A stretch of 31,518 nt of DNA, taken from NCBI GenBank assembly GCA_002361735.1, contig DETS01000030.1, forward strand, positions 1 to 31,518, in the 5' to 3' direction. Below the pieces are notes generated by a model. The model made no database searches and was not told the origin of the DNA. It saw only the letters and a list, made by a program, of their open reading frames with translations. The position numbers and the translations under genes were made by a program. Of this stretch, positions 1 to 7,586 are shown in pieces. Every line of letters begins with the position of its first letter. Positions within the stretch are counted from its first letter, which is position 1. The DNA is from Lachnospiraceae bacterium UBA3282 (lineage in GTDB: Bacteria > Bacillota > Clostridia > Lachnospirales > Lachnospiraceae).

Positions 1-113
1 CTACAATAAACTTACGCTATCGGCGGCGAATTGCACATTGAAAACCTCGTCGGGATATGGTACAGTGAATGGTGTAAAATGCAGCGGCAAAACAGGAAGA
101 TGAGGATAACAAG
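1..113 (+). promoter_or_regulatory. pyrE upstream region with a sigma-A type promoter
   Basis: A -35 element TTGAAA at 38-43 is followed after 17 bases by an extended -10, TGG plus TACAGT, at 58-66. This would start transcription near 73 and leave a leader of about 40 bases before pyrE. The ribosome binding site is the GAGGA just before the ATG at 114. The first 30 bases carry no recognisable gene end; a TAA at 7-9 could close an upstream gene but only two codons are visible. I see no pyrimidine attenuator (PyrR-type hairpin or T tract) in this stretch. Confidence 0.45.
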
Positions 114-791
114 ATGGAACAGTACAAGCAGGAATTTATCGGTTTTATGGTGGACAGCCAGGTGCTCAAATTCGGTGATTTCACCTTAAAAAGTGGAAGA
201 AAGTCGCCCTTTTTCATGAATGCGGGCGCCTATGTGACGGGAGCGCAGCTAAAAAAGCTGGGCGAATACTATGCGAGAGCGATTCACGACAGGTACGGGT
301 TGGATTTCGACGTGCTGTTTGGTCCTGCCTATAAGGGGATTCCGTTGTCGGTAGCCACGGTGATGGCGATCAGCGAACTTTACGGAAAGGAAGTCCGTTA
401 CTGCTCCAACCGAAAAGAAGTGAAGGATCATGGAGACACGGGGATTCTGTTAGGCTCTAAATTGAAAGACGGCGACCGGGTGGTGATCATTGAGGATGTG
501 ACGACCTCCGGGAAGTCGATCGAGGAGACCTTCCCTATTATCAGGGCGCAGGCGGACGTGACGATACAGGGACTGATGGTGTCTCTAAACCGCATGGAGA
601 AGGGGCTTTCGAGTGATAAGAGCGCGCTGGAGGAAATCAAAGAGAAGTACGGATTTGAGACCGGGGCTATCGTAACCATGGAGGAAGTGGTCGAGTGTCT
701 GTATAATAAGCCCTACGGCGGCACTGTCTATATCGATGATGGCTTAAAGGCGGCGATAGACGCTTACTACGAGACATATGGGGCAAAATAA
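114..791 (+). CDS. pyrE: orotate phosphoribosyltransferase
   Basis: This 225-residue protein should catalyse transfer of ribose-5-phosphate from PRPP to orotate to give OMP, the fifth step of UMP synthesis, in the cytoplasm. The PRPP-binding signature VVIIEDVTTSGKS is present near residues 121-133, and the early FGDFTLKSGRKSP segment is typical of PyrE orotate-site sequences. Length matches the 210-230 residue family range. The start at 114 has a GAGGA ribosome binding site at the right distance and a plausible promoter just upstream. No other pyr gene is visible in the window; the rest of the pathway may lie just left of it. Identification is based on family motifs and is secure. Confidence 0.96.
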   Translation: MEQYKQEFIGFMVDSQVLKFGDFTLKSGRKSPFFMNAGAYVTGAQLKKLGEYYARAIHDRYGLDFDVLFGPAYKGIPLSVATVMAISELYGKEVRYCSNRKEVKDHGDTGILLGSKLKDGDRVVIIEDVTTSGKSIEETFPIIRAQADVTIQGLMVSLNRMEKGLSSDKSALEEIKEKYGFETGAIVTMEEVVECLYNKPYGGTVYIDDGLKAAIDAYYETYGAK

Positions 792-819
792 ATGATGTTG
801 AAGGGAGCTGAAAAAGGGA

Positions 820-972
820 ATGGAAGAAAGGACTTATAAGATCATGGGCGGTGCAGGCGCCTTAAACCTTGCGTTCGGTGTAGTGGTCATGGTGGTAGGA
901 ATCGCCGGAGGCGTTCTTTTGGTCATTAGCGGCGCGAAACTTCTGGCAGGGAGAAACAAGATATTATTCTAA
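820..972 (+). CDS. 50-aa small membrane protein of unknown function
   Basis: A 50-residue open frame begins at an ATG preceded by an AGGGAG/AAAGGG purine-rich site and sits 28 bases after pyrE. It encodes a short charged N-terminus (MEERTYKI) followed by one or two glycine/valine-rich hydrophobic stretches covering residues about 9-42 and a short basic tail (GRNKILF). This is consistent with a single-span or hairpin membrane peptide. The next gene also encodes a small membrane protein, so the two may work together. I do not recognise a named family and assign no function. It could be missed by size-limited annotation; the good start site and the clean membrane profile are the support. Confidence 0.65.
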   Translation: MEERTYKIMGGAGALNLAFGVVVMVVGIAGGVLLVISGAKLLAGRNKILF

Positions 973-1099
973 GAAAATGGGAGGTGTTTTCGCGAGTACG
1001 GAAATACCTTCTTTCGTTTATTGGTGGTACAGACACTCGGGGAAAACAGACAGGAGCGTAAAACACAGGTTTGCGTGTCAGTGGGCAGAGGGAAGGATT

Positions 1100-1417
1100 A
1101 TGTGGAAAAAAAGTTTCATGTTTACCAGCAAGGAGCACAGCCGCAAGGGGATTATGGCAACCATTTTGGGTGTGATTTCTTTGATGTCTTTAGTTTACAT
1201 AACTTGGTATAGTTACAAGAATGCGGGGAAGGTTCCGTTACAGTATGGAGCAGTGGCATTTTTGACAATGATCTTTGCCTTTGTGGGTATCGTGCTGGGC
1301 GTGCTCTCGAAATCAGACCGGGATAAGTTTTATTTTTTCAGCTATTTGGGCATTGTATTAAATGTATTGGTGCTGGCGGCGCTCAGTGTATTCCTGTATG
1401 CGGGGGCATATGCCTGA
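1100..1417 (+). CDS. small multi-span membrane protein, about 105 aa (possibly DUF6142-like)
   Basis: The frame is open from 977, but the ATG at 1100 is preceded by GAGGGAAGG and gives a sensible protein beginning MWKKSFMFTSKEHSRKG; the upstream 41 codons look non-coding. From there three hydrophobic segments are visible, at about residues 18-38 (ILGVISLMSLVYITWY), 48-69 (YGAVAFLTMIFAFVGIVLGVL) and 79-103. The first loop is basic, suggesting a cytoplasmic N-terminus. It resembles a group of small Lachnospiraceae membrane proteins I associate with DUF6142, but that is from memory and uncertain. It follows the 50-aa membrane protein and may share its transcript. Function unknown. Confidence 0.8.
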   Translation: MWKKSFMFTSKEHSRKGIMATILGVISLMSLVYITWYSYKNAGKVPLQYGAVAFLTMIFAFVGIVLGVLSKSDRDKFYFFSYLGIVLNVLVLAALSVFLYAGAYA

Positions 1418-1428
1418 AATGTATTGGA

Positions 1429-1568
1429 ATGGAGGACGGATTGAAAAATCACGCTGATGCGCTGATTTTTCAATCGCGAGTTTGTGTCGGAGCCACAAAC
1501 TCGGAATCGCAGAGCCAAATTTGAAATTTGGCTCGCGTACTCCGCAAAAAACGCTCCGATTCGGAGGA
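1429..1568 (+). repeat. leader repeat family A, copy 1 (three hairpins ending at the RBS)
   Basis: Three hairpins stand in line. Hairpin 1 is at 1439-1475: 13-bp outer arms, then a CGC/GCG inner stem with a TGAT loop and one bulged C. Hairpin 2 is at 1477-1503: 10-bp arms CGAGTTTGTG/CACAAACTCG. Hairpin 3 is at 1512-1534: 10-bp arms GAGCCAAATT/AATTTGGCTC around TGA. The element then runs through CGCGTACTCCGCAAAAAACG to the GGAGG of the following peptidase gene. A short frame inside it (ATG 1429 or TTG 1441, stop 1522-1524) reads through hairpins 1 and 2. Related copies are at 3737-3808, 12121-12272 and 22342-22436. Confidence 0.85.
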
Positions 1569-1572
1569 AATG

Positions 1573-3639
1573 ATGAAACAGGAAGAAGTGATCGAGGAGC
1601 GATATGGGCTTGCCCTGGCGCGGATCAAGGAGATACCGGATGAGTCAATTTGCGGGGAGGCTTATCGGGATTATTTTATGCGGATGGCAGAGTTTGTTCT
1701 GCTGATGGACCGAACTTATGAACTGGTGAGAAACGGAGAACTGCGCCGTATGAGCCTGGAGGCGCTGGGAGAGCACAATCGTTTGCTCTATGCGGATATT
1801 CTGCCTGCGCATTATGGAGAAAGCTATGCGAATCCGGCGTATGCAGTAAACCGACTGGGGGAGTCAATTGGAAAATGTCTGTCTTTTTTAGATACGGAGC
1901 TTCGGGCAATGATTCCGGCAGCATATGAGCAGAACCGTATTTCGATGACGATTCGGGCGGAACTTTTGCTGGAGGTTTACCAGTTTTTTATCTGCGCAGC
2001 CCAGGAGCAGAGCGACCCTGACGCAGAGGAACTGCGGCAGATCCTGTATTGGTATGTGAGCGATTATTACGAGGCGGAATTTGAGGAAAAGAGCCTGACG
2101 CTTCTGGATGCAGACAGAGATTTTGCCCGTCGGATCCTTATGGAGAGCAATCTGACGGACCTGCGCTATCTCTATTATTTCGGGGAATATATCACGGAGA
2201 ACGAGCTGAAAACGGCAGCATATCTGAATGAAATGCCCGCAGACAAGATTAATTTGATGGCGGATACTTACACGGAAGGCTATCGGATCGGTTTTGAGGT
2301 GACGAACAAGGATATCTCCATTAAGGAAACCGTGGCAATCCGCTATTTTCTGGGCTTTGAGCGGGTCATTCGACAGGCGGTATTGAATTTTGACCGAATC
2401 GGTCTACAGTCAACCTTCTGTCGGGCGGGGGTCAATATTTTTCAGGGCAGGAGCGTGAATAAAAACGGATATTACGGCGCGAATCCCAATAAGCAGTACG
2501 ATTATGACCACAGAGAGGATATGGCGCTTTTTCTGGACGGTGCGCTTGCCGAACGGAAAATAGAGGCGGTGCGAAGTGTGTTCGAGCGGCATAAGGAGCT
2601 GGCGGCGCTTTACGGCGGTCCCGCGGTGGTGGAGAGCTTCGGGGAAGAGCCTTTCGTGCCGGAGAATAAAGAGGCGGCCTGTCATCTGAATGAAAAACAA
2701 CAGAAATTGTCCGTTTCCAATGCGGGAAAGATTGCCGATATTCAGAATGAGTATATCAAGGGGGAGGAGCACAGCTTTACGATCATTGCCTTTCCCGTGC
2801 CGCAGATTGGGGAGCGGTACGAGGCAATATTTGATGATGTGGTGCGCATCAATACGCTGGATTACATGCTTTACCGGGATATTCAGCAAAAGATCATCGA
2901 TGTGCTGGATCAGGGGTTGACCGTTATAGTCAAGGGAACGAACGGCAATGAGACGGACATGAAAGTGCAGCTTCATAAGCTGGATGATCCGAAAACCCAG
3001 ACCAATTTTGAAAACTGTGTGGCGGACGTCAATATCCCGTTGGGCGAGGTGTTTACATCGCCCAGACTGACCGGCACGGAGGGGCTTTTACACGTGCCGC
3101 GGGTGTTCTTAAACGAGTTGGAGTATCGGAATCTGCGCCTTTCTTTTGCGGATGGTTTTGTGACGGATTACAGCTGCGGCAATTTTGCGACAGAGGAGGA
3201 TAACCGCAGATATATCAGAGACAATGTACTGCATCATCATGAGAGGCTCCCGCTTGGGGAGTTCGCGATCGGTACGAACACGACGGCGTTTGCGGTGGCG
3301 AGAAAATACGGAATTGAGGATAAACTGCCGATTTTGATTGCGGAGAAGACCGGACCGCACTTCGCATTGGGGGATACCTGCTATTCCCATGAGGAAGAAG
3401 TAAAAAGCTATAACCCCGACGGCAAGGAAATCGTAGCAAAGGAGAATGAAGTGTCGGTTTTACGTGACAGGGATGTCAGCAAGGCATATTTCCAGTGCCA
3501 TACGGACATTACGATTCCTTATGACGAGTTGGGGGAGCTTTCCGTGTTGACTGAGACGGGTGAGAAGCATGTGATTATCCAAAACGGTCAATTTGTGCTG
3601 TCGGGGTGCGAGGAGTTAAATCGGGCGCTGAAAGGATAA
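1573..3639 (+). CDS. M29-family metallo-aminopeptidase with long N-terminal extension
   Basis: The C-terminal ~300 residues match the thermophilic aminopeptidase family M29 (AmpS/AmpT/PepS), cytoplasmic two-metal enzymes that remove N-terminal residues from peptides. Counting from the ATG at 1573, the expected ligand set is all present: E492 in GEVFTSP, E563 in LPLGEFAIGTNT, H596 in GPHFALG, and H643-x-D645 in CHTDI. The spacing agrees with the family. Residues 1 to about 390 form an alpha-helical-looking extension that typical M29 enzymes (about 410 aa) lack; I cannot assign it. The ATG pair at 1570/1573 follows GGAGG at 1563-1567, and the second ATG has the better spacing. The frame extends to 1528, but that part lies in a repeated leader element. 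It stands alone between repeat copies 1 and 2. Confidence 0.88.
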   Translation: MKQEEVIEERYGLALARIKEIPDESICGEAYRDYFMRMAEFVLLMDRTYELVRNGELRRMSLEALGEHNRLLYADILPAHYGESYANPAYAVNRLGESIGKCLSFLDTELRAMIPAAYEQNRISMTIRAELLLEVYQFFICAAQEQSDPDAEELRQILYWYVSDYYEAEFEEKSLTLLDADRDFARRILMESNLTDLRYLYYFGEYITENELKTAAYLNEMPADKINLMADTYTEGYRIGFEVTNKDISIKETVAIRYFLGFERVIRQAVLNFDRIGLQSTFCRAGVNIFQGRSVNKNGYYGANPNKQYDYDHREDMALFLDGALAERKIEAVRSVFERHKELAALYGGPAVVESFGEEPFVPENKEAACHLNEKQQKLSVSNAGKIADIQNEYIKGEEHSFTIIAFPVPQIGERYEAIFDDVVRINTLDYMLYRDIQQKIIDVLDQGLTVIVKGTNGNETDMKVQLHKLDDPKTQTNFENCVADVNIPLGEVFTSPRLTGTEGLLHVPRVFLNELEYRNLRLSFADGFVTDYSCGNFATEEDNRRYIRDNVLHHHERLPLGEFAIGTNTTAFAVARKYGIEDKLPILIAEKTGPHFALGDTCYSHEEEVKSYNPDGKEIVAKENEVSVLRDRDVSKAYFQCHTDITIPYDELGELSVLTETGEKHVIIQNGQFVLSGCEELNRALKG

Positions 3640-3666
3640 AAGGGTGATAATTTGTCTGTTCAACTC

Positions 3667-3695
3667 TTGCGTGATGATAGAAAATCTAGTATACT
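3667..3695 (+). promoter_or_regulatory. promoter of the purine cluster
   Basis: A -35-like TTGCGT at 3667-3672 is separated by 17 bases from TATACT at 3690-3695; a second overlapping TATACT starts five bases later. Transcription would begin near 3702, giving a leader of roughly 115 nt. That leader folds into a CCACAA/TTGTGG hairpin (3719-3734) and then repeat copy 2. I see neither a purine (xpt-type) riboswitch core nor an obvious PurR box. Confidence 0.5.
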
Positions 3696-3718
3696 ATACT
3701 CTATGAAAGTTTGTTTAT

Positions 3719-3734
3719 CCACAAGATGTTGTGG
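3719..3734 (+). repeat. small perfect hairpin in the purE leader
   Basis: CCACAA at 3719-3724 and TTGTGG at 3729-3734 form a perfect 6-bp stem with a GATG loop. It directly precedes repeat copy 2 in the purE leader and is not followed by a T tract, so it is not a terminator. Confidence 0.5.
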
Positions 3735-3736
3735 TA

Positions 3737-3808
3737 ATGGAGGACAGAACGAAAAATCACGCTGATGCGCTGATTTTTCGTTTGTCACATAAAACGTTCC
3801 GGCAGGGA
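3737..3808 (+). repeat. leader repeat family A, copy 2 (shortened)
   Basis: Only hairpin 1 is kept (3748-3782): arms AACGAAAAATCA and TGATTTTTCGTT, the same CGC-TGAT-GCG core and the same bulged C as copy 1. The outer base pairs differ from copy 1 on both strands together (ACG/CGT in place of TTG/CAA), so pairing is preserved. Hairpins 2 and 3 are absent and the element passes straight to ACGTTCCGGCAGGGAGG, the purE ribosome binding site. The left border AATGGAGGAC is shared with copy 1. Confidence 0.8.
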
Positions 3809-3818
3809 GGTAACAAAT

Positions 3819-4328
3819 ATGGCACAGGTAGGCATTGTGATGGGCAGCGATTCTGATTTGCCCGTTATGGCGAAGGCGGCGGATATTTTGGAGGAGCTGG
3901 GCATTTCCTATGAAATGACGATTATCTCCGCGCACAGAGAGCCGGATGTGTTTTTTGAGTATGCAAAGGGCGCGGAAGCGAAGGGCCTTAAGGTAATTAT
4001 TGCCGGCGCGGGTAAGGCAGCGCATCTGCCGGGCATGTGCGCCGCGATTTTTCCGCTTCCGGTAATCGGCGTCCCCATGAAGACGTCCGATCTTGGCGGG
4101 GTGGATTCCCTTTATTCCATTGTGCAGATGCCCTCGGGGATTCCGGTGGCGACGGTGGCCATAAACGGCGGACAGAATGCGGGGATTCTGGCGGCGAAAA
4201 TCTTAGCCGTTTCTGATGCGGCGCTTTTGGAAAGATTAAAGAAGTATGCCGAGGGGTTAAAGGAGAGCGTGCAGGAGAAGGATGCGAAATTGAAGGAAGT
4301 CGGATACAAAACGTATCTTAAGGCGTAG
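3819..4328 (+). CDS. purE: N5-carboxyaminoimidazole ribonucleotide mutase
   Basis: PurE converts N5-CAIR to CAIR in de novo purine synthesis. The 169-residue protein begins with the family signature GIVMGSDSDLPVM, carries the SAHREPD loop around residues 48-54 (SAHRTP in many homologues) and the GxGKAAHLPGM and PSGIPVATVAINGGQNAG segments of the active site. Length matches class I PurE. A strong GGGAGG ribosome binding site lies 10 bases before the ATG. It is the first gene of a purE-purM-purN-purD cluster. purK is not present here. The C-terminal KDAKLKEVGYKTYL tail is a common ending in clostridial PurE proteins. Confidence 0.96.
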   Translation: MAQVGIVMGSDSDLPVMAKAADILEELGISYEMTIISAHREPDVFFEYAKGAEAKGLKVIIAGAGKAAHLPGMCAAIFPLPVIGVPMKTSDLGGVDSLYSIVQMPSGIPVATVAINGGQNAGILAAKILAVSDAALLERLKKYAEGLKESVQEKDAKLKEVGYKTYLKA

Positions 4329-4334
4329 AGAAAA

Positions 4335-4400
4335 TTGCGAAACTCATTTATGTTGTTGAAGTTGCGCACAATAAATCTATGGTTGTGATGAGTTTCGCAA
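4335..4400 (+). repeat. leader repeat family B, copy 1 (before purM)
   Basis: A perfect 13-bp inverted repeat, TTGCGAAACTCAT at 4335-4347 and ATGAGTTTCGCAA at 4388-4400, encloses a smaller CACAA/TTGTG stem (4367-4371 with 4383-4387) stacked directly on the right arm. It lies between purE and purM and is followed by TGTCCAAA before the purM ribosome binding site. It has no T tract. The outer TGCGAAA/TTTCGCA core and the TGTCCAAA sequence recur before spoVAC (23704-23800). Confidence 0.7.
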
Positions 4401-4435
4401 GTGTCCAAAATGGCAGAATAATAAAGGAGATAAGT

Positions 4436-5461
4436 ATGGATTATAAGACAGCGGGCGTGGATATCGAGGCAGGCTACCGTTCGGTAGAGCTGATGAAGCA
4501 GTATGTGAAGGGGACGATGAGACCGGAGGTATTGGGCGGGATCGGCGGCTTTTCGGGTGCCTTTTCTCTGGAGAAGATCAAGAACATGGAAAAGCCGGTG
4601 CTTCTCTCGGGCACGGACGGCGTGGGCACGAAGATTCAGCTGGCGTACCTGATGGATAAACATGATACGGTGGGTATCGACTGTGTGGCGATGTGTGTCA
4701 ACGATGTGGTCTGCGCAGGAGCGGAGCCGTTGTTTTTCTTAGATTACATAGCCTGCGGCAAAAACTATCCGGAAAAGATCGCGGCAATCGTAAAGGGCGT
4801 TGCCGAGGGCTGTAAGCAGGCAGGCGCGGCGCTGGTCGGCGGCGAGACGGCGGAACATCCGGGACTGATGCCGGAGGAGGAATACGATCTGGCAGGCTTT
4901 GCGGTGGGCGTTGCCGAGGAGAAAGATCTGATCACGGGGGCGGATGTGAAGCCGGGTGATGTATTGGTTGGCATCGGTTCTTCGGGAGTGCACAGCAACG
5001 GTTTTTCTCTGATCAGAAAAGTGTTCAACGTAAGCAAAGAAACACTTTCCGTACATTATGATGAACTTGGCACGACGTTGGGTGAGACCCTGCTTACCCC
5101 GACCAGAATTTATGTAAAGGCATTGCAGGCAGTAAAGGGAGCGGGCGTTGCCATCAAAGGCTGCAGCCATATCACGGGCGGCGGTTTCTACGAGAATATA
5201 CCGAGAATGCTCCCGGAGGGCATTTCGGCGAAGGTGCAGAAGGGCAGCTTCGAGATTCCGCCCATCTTTGCGCTGATGCGGAAAACAGGTAATTTAGAAG
5301 AAAAGATGATGTACAACACTTACAACATGGGGCTTGGCATGGTGCTGGCAGTGGCTGCGGCGGATGCGGACCGCACCGTCTCGGCGCTTAAGAGTGCGGG
5401 AGAGAAGGCGTGGATCGTGGGCGAGGCTGTGGCAGGCGGGCATGAGGTGCTGTTCGGGTAA
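4436..5461 (+). CDS. purM: phosphoribosylformylglycinamidine cyclo-ligase (AIR synthetase)
   Basis: PurM closes the imidazole ring of FGAM to AIR using ATP. The 341-residue protein has the PurM N-terminal segment MDYKTAGVDIEAGY, the substrate/ATP region LLSGTDGVGTK, the DCVAMCVNDVVCAGAEPL core, the VGGETAEHPG loop and the C-terminal HITGGGFYENIPR motif. The start at 4436 follows AAGGAGA at ideal spacing; an upstream in-frame ATG at 4379 lies inside the inverted repeat and lacks a ribosome binding site. It lies 107 bases after purE in the same direction and feeds purN/purD-linked steps. Confidence 0.96.
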   Translation: MDYKTAGVDIEAGYRSVELMKQYVKGTMRPEVLGGIGGFSGAFSLEKIKNMEKPVLLSGTDGVGTKIQLAYLMDKHDTVGIDCVAMCVNDVVCAGAEPLFFLDYIACGKNYPEKIAAIVKGVAEGCKQAGAALVGGETAEHPGLMPEEEYDLAGFAVGVAEEKDLITGADVKPGDVLVGIGSSGVHSNGFSLIRKVFNVSKETLSVHYDELGTTLGETLLTPTRIYVKALQAVKGAGVAIKGCSHITGGGFYENIPRMLPEGISAKVQKGSFEIPPIFALMRKTGNLEEKMMYNTYNMGLGMVLAVAAADADRTVSALKSAGEKAWIVGEAVAGGHEVLFG

Positions 5462-5578
5462 GATTTCACAAGAAAGGTTTACATAACACGAAACCCAGCA
5501 AAAACTTCTCAGAGGAGAATCAGGGCAAAACGAGGCAGAAAGAAGGGCGGGGAGTTACGACTGGAGAAAGGTTAAAAA

Positions 5579-6205
5579 ATGCTCAAGATAGTGGTATGTG
5601 TGTCGGGAGGCGGCACGAACTTACAGGCGATCATAGACGGCATCGCACAGGGTTCTGTTTTTCATACGGAAATTGTGCGGGTCATTTGCAATAATCCCGG
5701 CGCGGGCGCCTTGGAGAGGGCAAAGACAGCGGGAATCGAGGGCGTGTGTGTATCCCCGAAGGATTATGGGGATCGGGATGCGTTTGAGGCGGCGCTTGTC
5801 CGCGCGGTGGAGGAAGCAGATCCCGATTTAGTCGTGCTGGCGGGCTTTTTGGTAAAAGTGCCGGTGGAGTTGATTAGAAAGTATGAGAATCGCATCATCA
5901 ATATTCATCCTTCGCTGATTCCGTCCTTCTGCGGAACGGGCTATTACGGGCTGCGGGTACACGAGGCGGCGCTGGCACGCGGCGTAAAGATCACGGGTGC
6001 CACGGTGCACTTTGTGGATGAGGGGATGGACACCGGTCCGATCATCATGCAGAAGGCAGTGGAGGTGCATGATGACGATACGCCAAAGACATTACAAAAA
6101 AGGGTGATGGAGGAAGCCGAGTGGGTGATCCTGCCCTGGTGCATCAATCTCATCGCGGCGGGTCAGGTAAAGATCGAGAACGGACGGGTATCGGTCACAG
6201 AGTGA
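5579..6205 (+). CDS. purN: phosphoribosylglycinamide formyltransferase
   Basis: PurN transfers a formyl group from 10-formyl-THF to GAR. The 208-residue protein shows the N-terminal VCVSGGGTNLQAII nucleotide-binding loop, the catalytic INIHPSLIPSF motif (Asn-His pair) around residues 105-115, and the GATVHFVDEGMDTGPII segment with the catalytic Asp. GAGAAAGG precedes the start. A 117-base gap separates it from purM; it contains one copy of the GTTTACATAAC motif (5477-5487) and no gene. Confidence 0.95.
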   Translation: MLKIVVCVSGGGTNLQAIIDGIAQGSVFHTEIVRVICNNPGAGALERAKTAGIEGVCVSPKDYGDRDAFEAALVRAVEEADPDLVVLAGFLVKVPVELIRKYENRIINIHPSLIPSFCGTGYYGLRVHEAALARGVKITGATVHFVDEGMDTGPIIMQKAVEVHDDDTPKTLQKRVMEEAEWVILPWCINLIAAGQVKIENGRVSVTE

Positions 6206-6234
6206 AAAGAAGTGCTTGGGAGGAATGAGGTCTC

Positions 6235-7506
6235 ATGAAAATTTTAATTGTAGGAAGCGGCGGCAGGGAGCACGCAATCGCGGCGGCGGTGGCGAAAAGC
6301 CCGAAGGCGGATAAAATCTACTGTGCGCCCGGCAACGCGGGAATCGGGCAAATCGCGGAGTGCGTGCCTATCGGCGCCATGGAGTTTGATAAACTGGTGG
6401 CGTTCGCCAAGGAAAAGGAAATCGACCTGACCATCGTGGGCATGGACGATCCGCTGGTGGGCGGTCTGGTGGACGAGATGGAGGCGGCGGGGCTGCGTGT
6501 GTTCGGACCGCGGAAAAATGCGGCGATCCTGGAGGGCAGCAAAGCGTTCTCCAAGGATTTAATGAAAAAATACAACATTCCCACGGCAGCCTACGAGAAT
6601 TTTGACGACCCGCAGAAGGCGCTTGCTTATCTGGAAACGGCGAAAATGCCTGTGGTATTAAAGGCGGACGGTCTGGCGCTTGGTAAGGGCGTGCTGATCT
6701 GCGAGACACTTGAGGAGGCAAGGGAAGGCGTCCGTACCATCATGGAGGATAAAAAGTTTGGCGCGGCGGGCAACCGCATGGTGATCGAGGAGTTTATGAC
6801 GGGGCGCGAAGTCTCTGTCCTTTCCTTTGTAGACGGGAAGACCATAAAGATCATGTCTTCCGCACAGGATCACAAGCGGGCGCAGGATGGCGACCAGGGG
6901 CTCAATACCGGCGGCATGGGCACGTTTTCGCCCAGTCCTTTCTATACGGACGAAGTGGACGCCTTTTGCCGTAAATACATATATCAGGCGACTGTGGACG
7001 CGATGGCGGCGGAAGGAAGACCCTTCAAGGGCGTGATTTTCTTCGGACTGATGCTGACAAAAGACGGTCCGAAGGTGCTTGAGTACAACGCCCGTTTTGG
7101 CGATCCCGAGGCGCAGGTGGTGCTGCCCCGTATGAAAAACGATATGATTGACGTGGCGGAAGCCTGTATCGACGGAACACTTGACCAAGTAGATCTCGTC
7201 TTTGAGGACAATGCGGCGGTGTGCGTGGTCCTGGCGTCGGAAGGATATCCGGTTTCTTATGAAAAAGGGTTTGAGATTACAGGGCTTAGCAGCTTTGACG
7301 GGAAGGACGGATATTACTGTTTCCACGCGGGAACGGCATTAAAAGACGGTAAGATCGTCACAAACGGCGGCAGAGTGCTCGGGGTCACGGCAAAAGGCGC
7401 GACGTTGCAGGAAGCGCGGGCGAATGCCTACGCAGCTGCAGAGTGGGTGCATTTTGACCGACAGTATATGCGACATGATATCGGTAAGGCAATCGATGAG
7501 GCGTAG
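6235..7506 (+). CDS. purD: phosphoribosylamine--glycine ligase (GAR synthetase)
   Basis: PurD joins glycine to phosphoribosylamine with ATP. The 423-residue ATP-grasp protein opens with MKILIVGSGGREHAIA, has the VLKADGLALGKGV nucleotide-binding strand near residues 143-155, the GGMGTFSPSPF segment and the YNARFGDPEAQVVLPR metal-binding motif. Length is standard. It starts 29 bases after purN behind GGGAGGA and closes the cluster. purC, purF, purH, purL and purB are not in this window. Confidence 0.96.
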   Translation: MKILIVGSGGREHAIAAAVAKSPKADKIYCAPGNAGIGQIAECVPIGAMEFDKLVAFAKEKEIDLTIVGMDDPLVGGLVDEMEAAGLRVFGPRKNAAILEGSKAFSKDLMKKYNIPTAAYENFDDPQKALAYLETAKMPVVLKADGLALGKGVLICETLEEAREGVRTIMEDKKFGAAGNRMVIEEFMTGREVSVLSFVDGKTIKIMSSAQDHKRAQDGDQGLNTGGMGTFSPSPFYTDEVDAFCRKYIYQATVDAMAAEGRPFKGVIFFGLMLTKDGPKVLEYNARFGDPEAQVVLPRMKNDMIDVAEACIDGTLDQVDLVFEDNAAVCVVLASEGYPVSYEKGFEITGLSSFDGKDGYYCFHAGTALKDGKIVTNGGRVLGVTAKGATLQEARANAYAAAEWVHFDRQYMRHDIGKAIDEA

Positions 7507-7520
7507 GCGCCTTAAGGCGC
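7507..7520. repeat. 14-bp perfect palindrome after purD
   Basis: GCGCCTTAAGGCGC overlaps the end of purD and is fully self-complementary. There is no loop and only a weak A/T-rich stretch follows (AAAAAT...AAATTTTT, 7527-7546), so it is at best a poor terminator. It may be a protein-binding palindrome or chance. Confidence 0.3.
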
Positions 7521-7586
7521 AGCGATAAAAATCTGCAAAATTTTTAAGATCCATCATACGTGGACCATGGAAAGGGGTGTAACGTT

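Noticed and set aside
2410..2976. 188-codon minus-strand frame opposite the M29 gene
   Set aside because: Fully inside a well-supported gene, no start signals and no domain resemblance.
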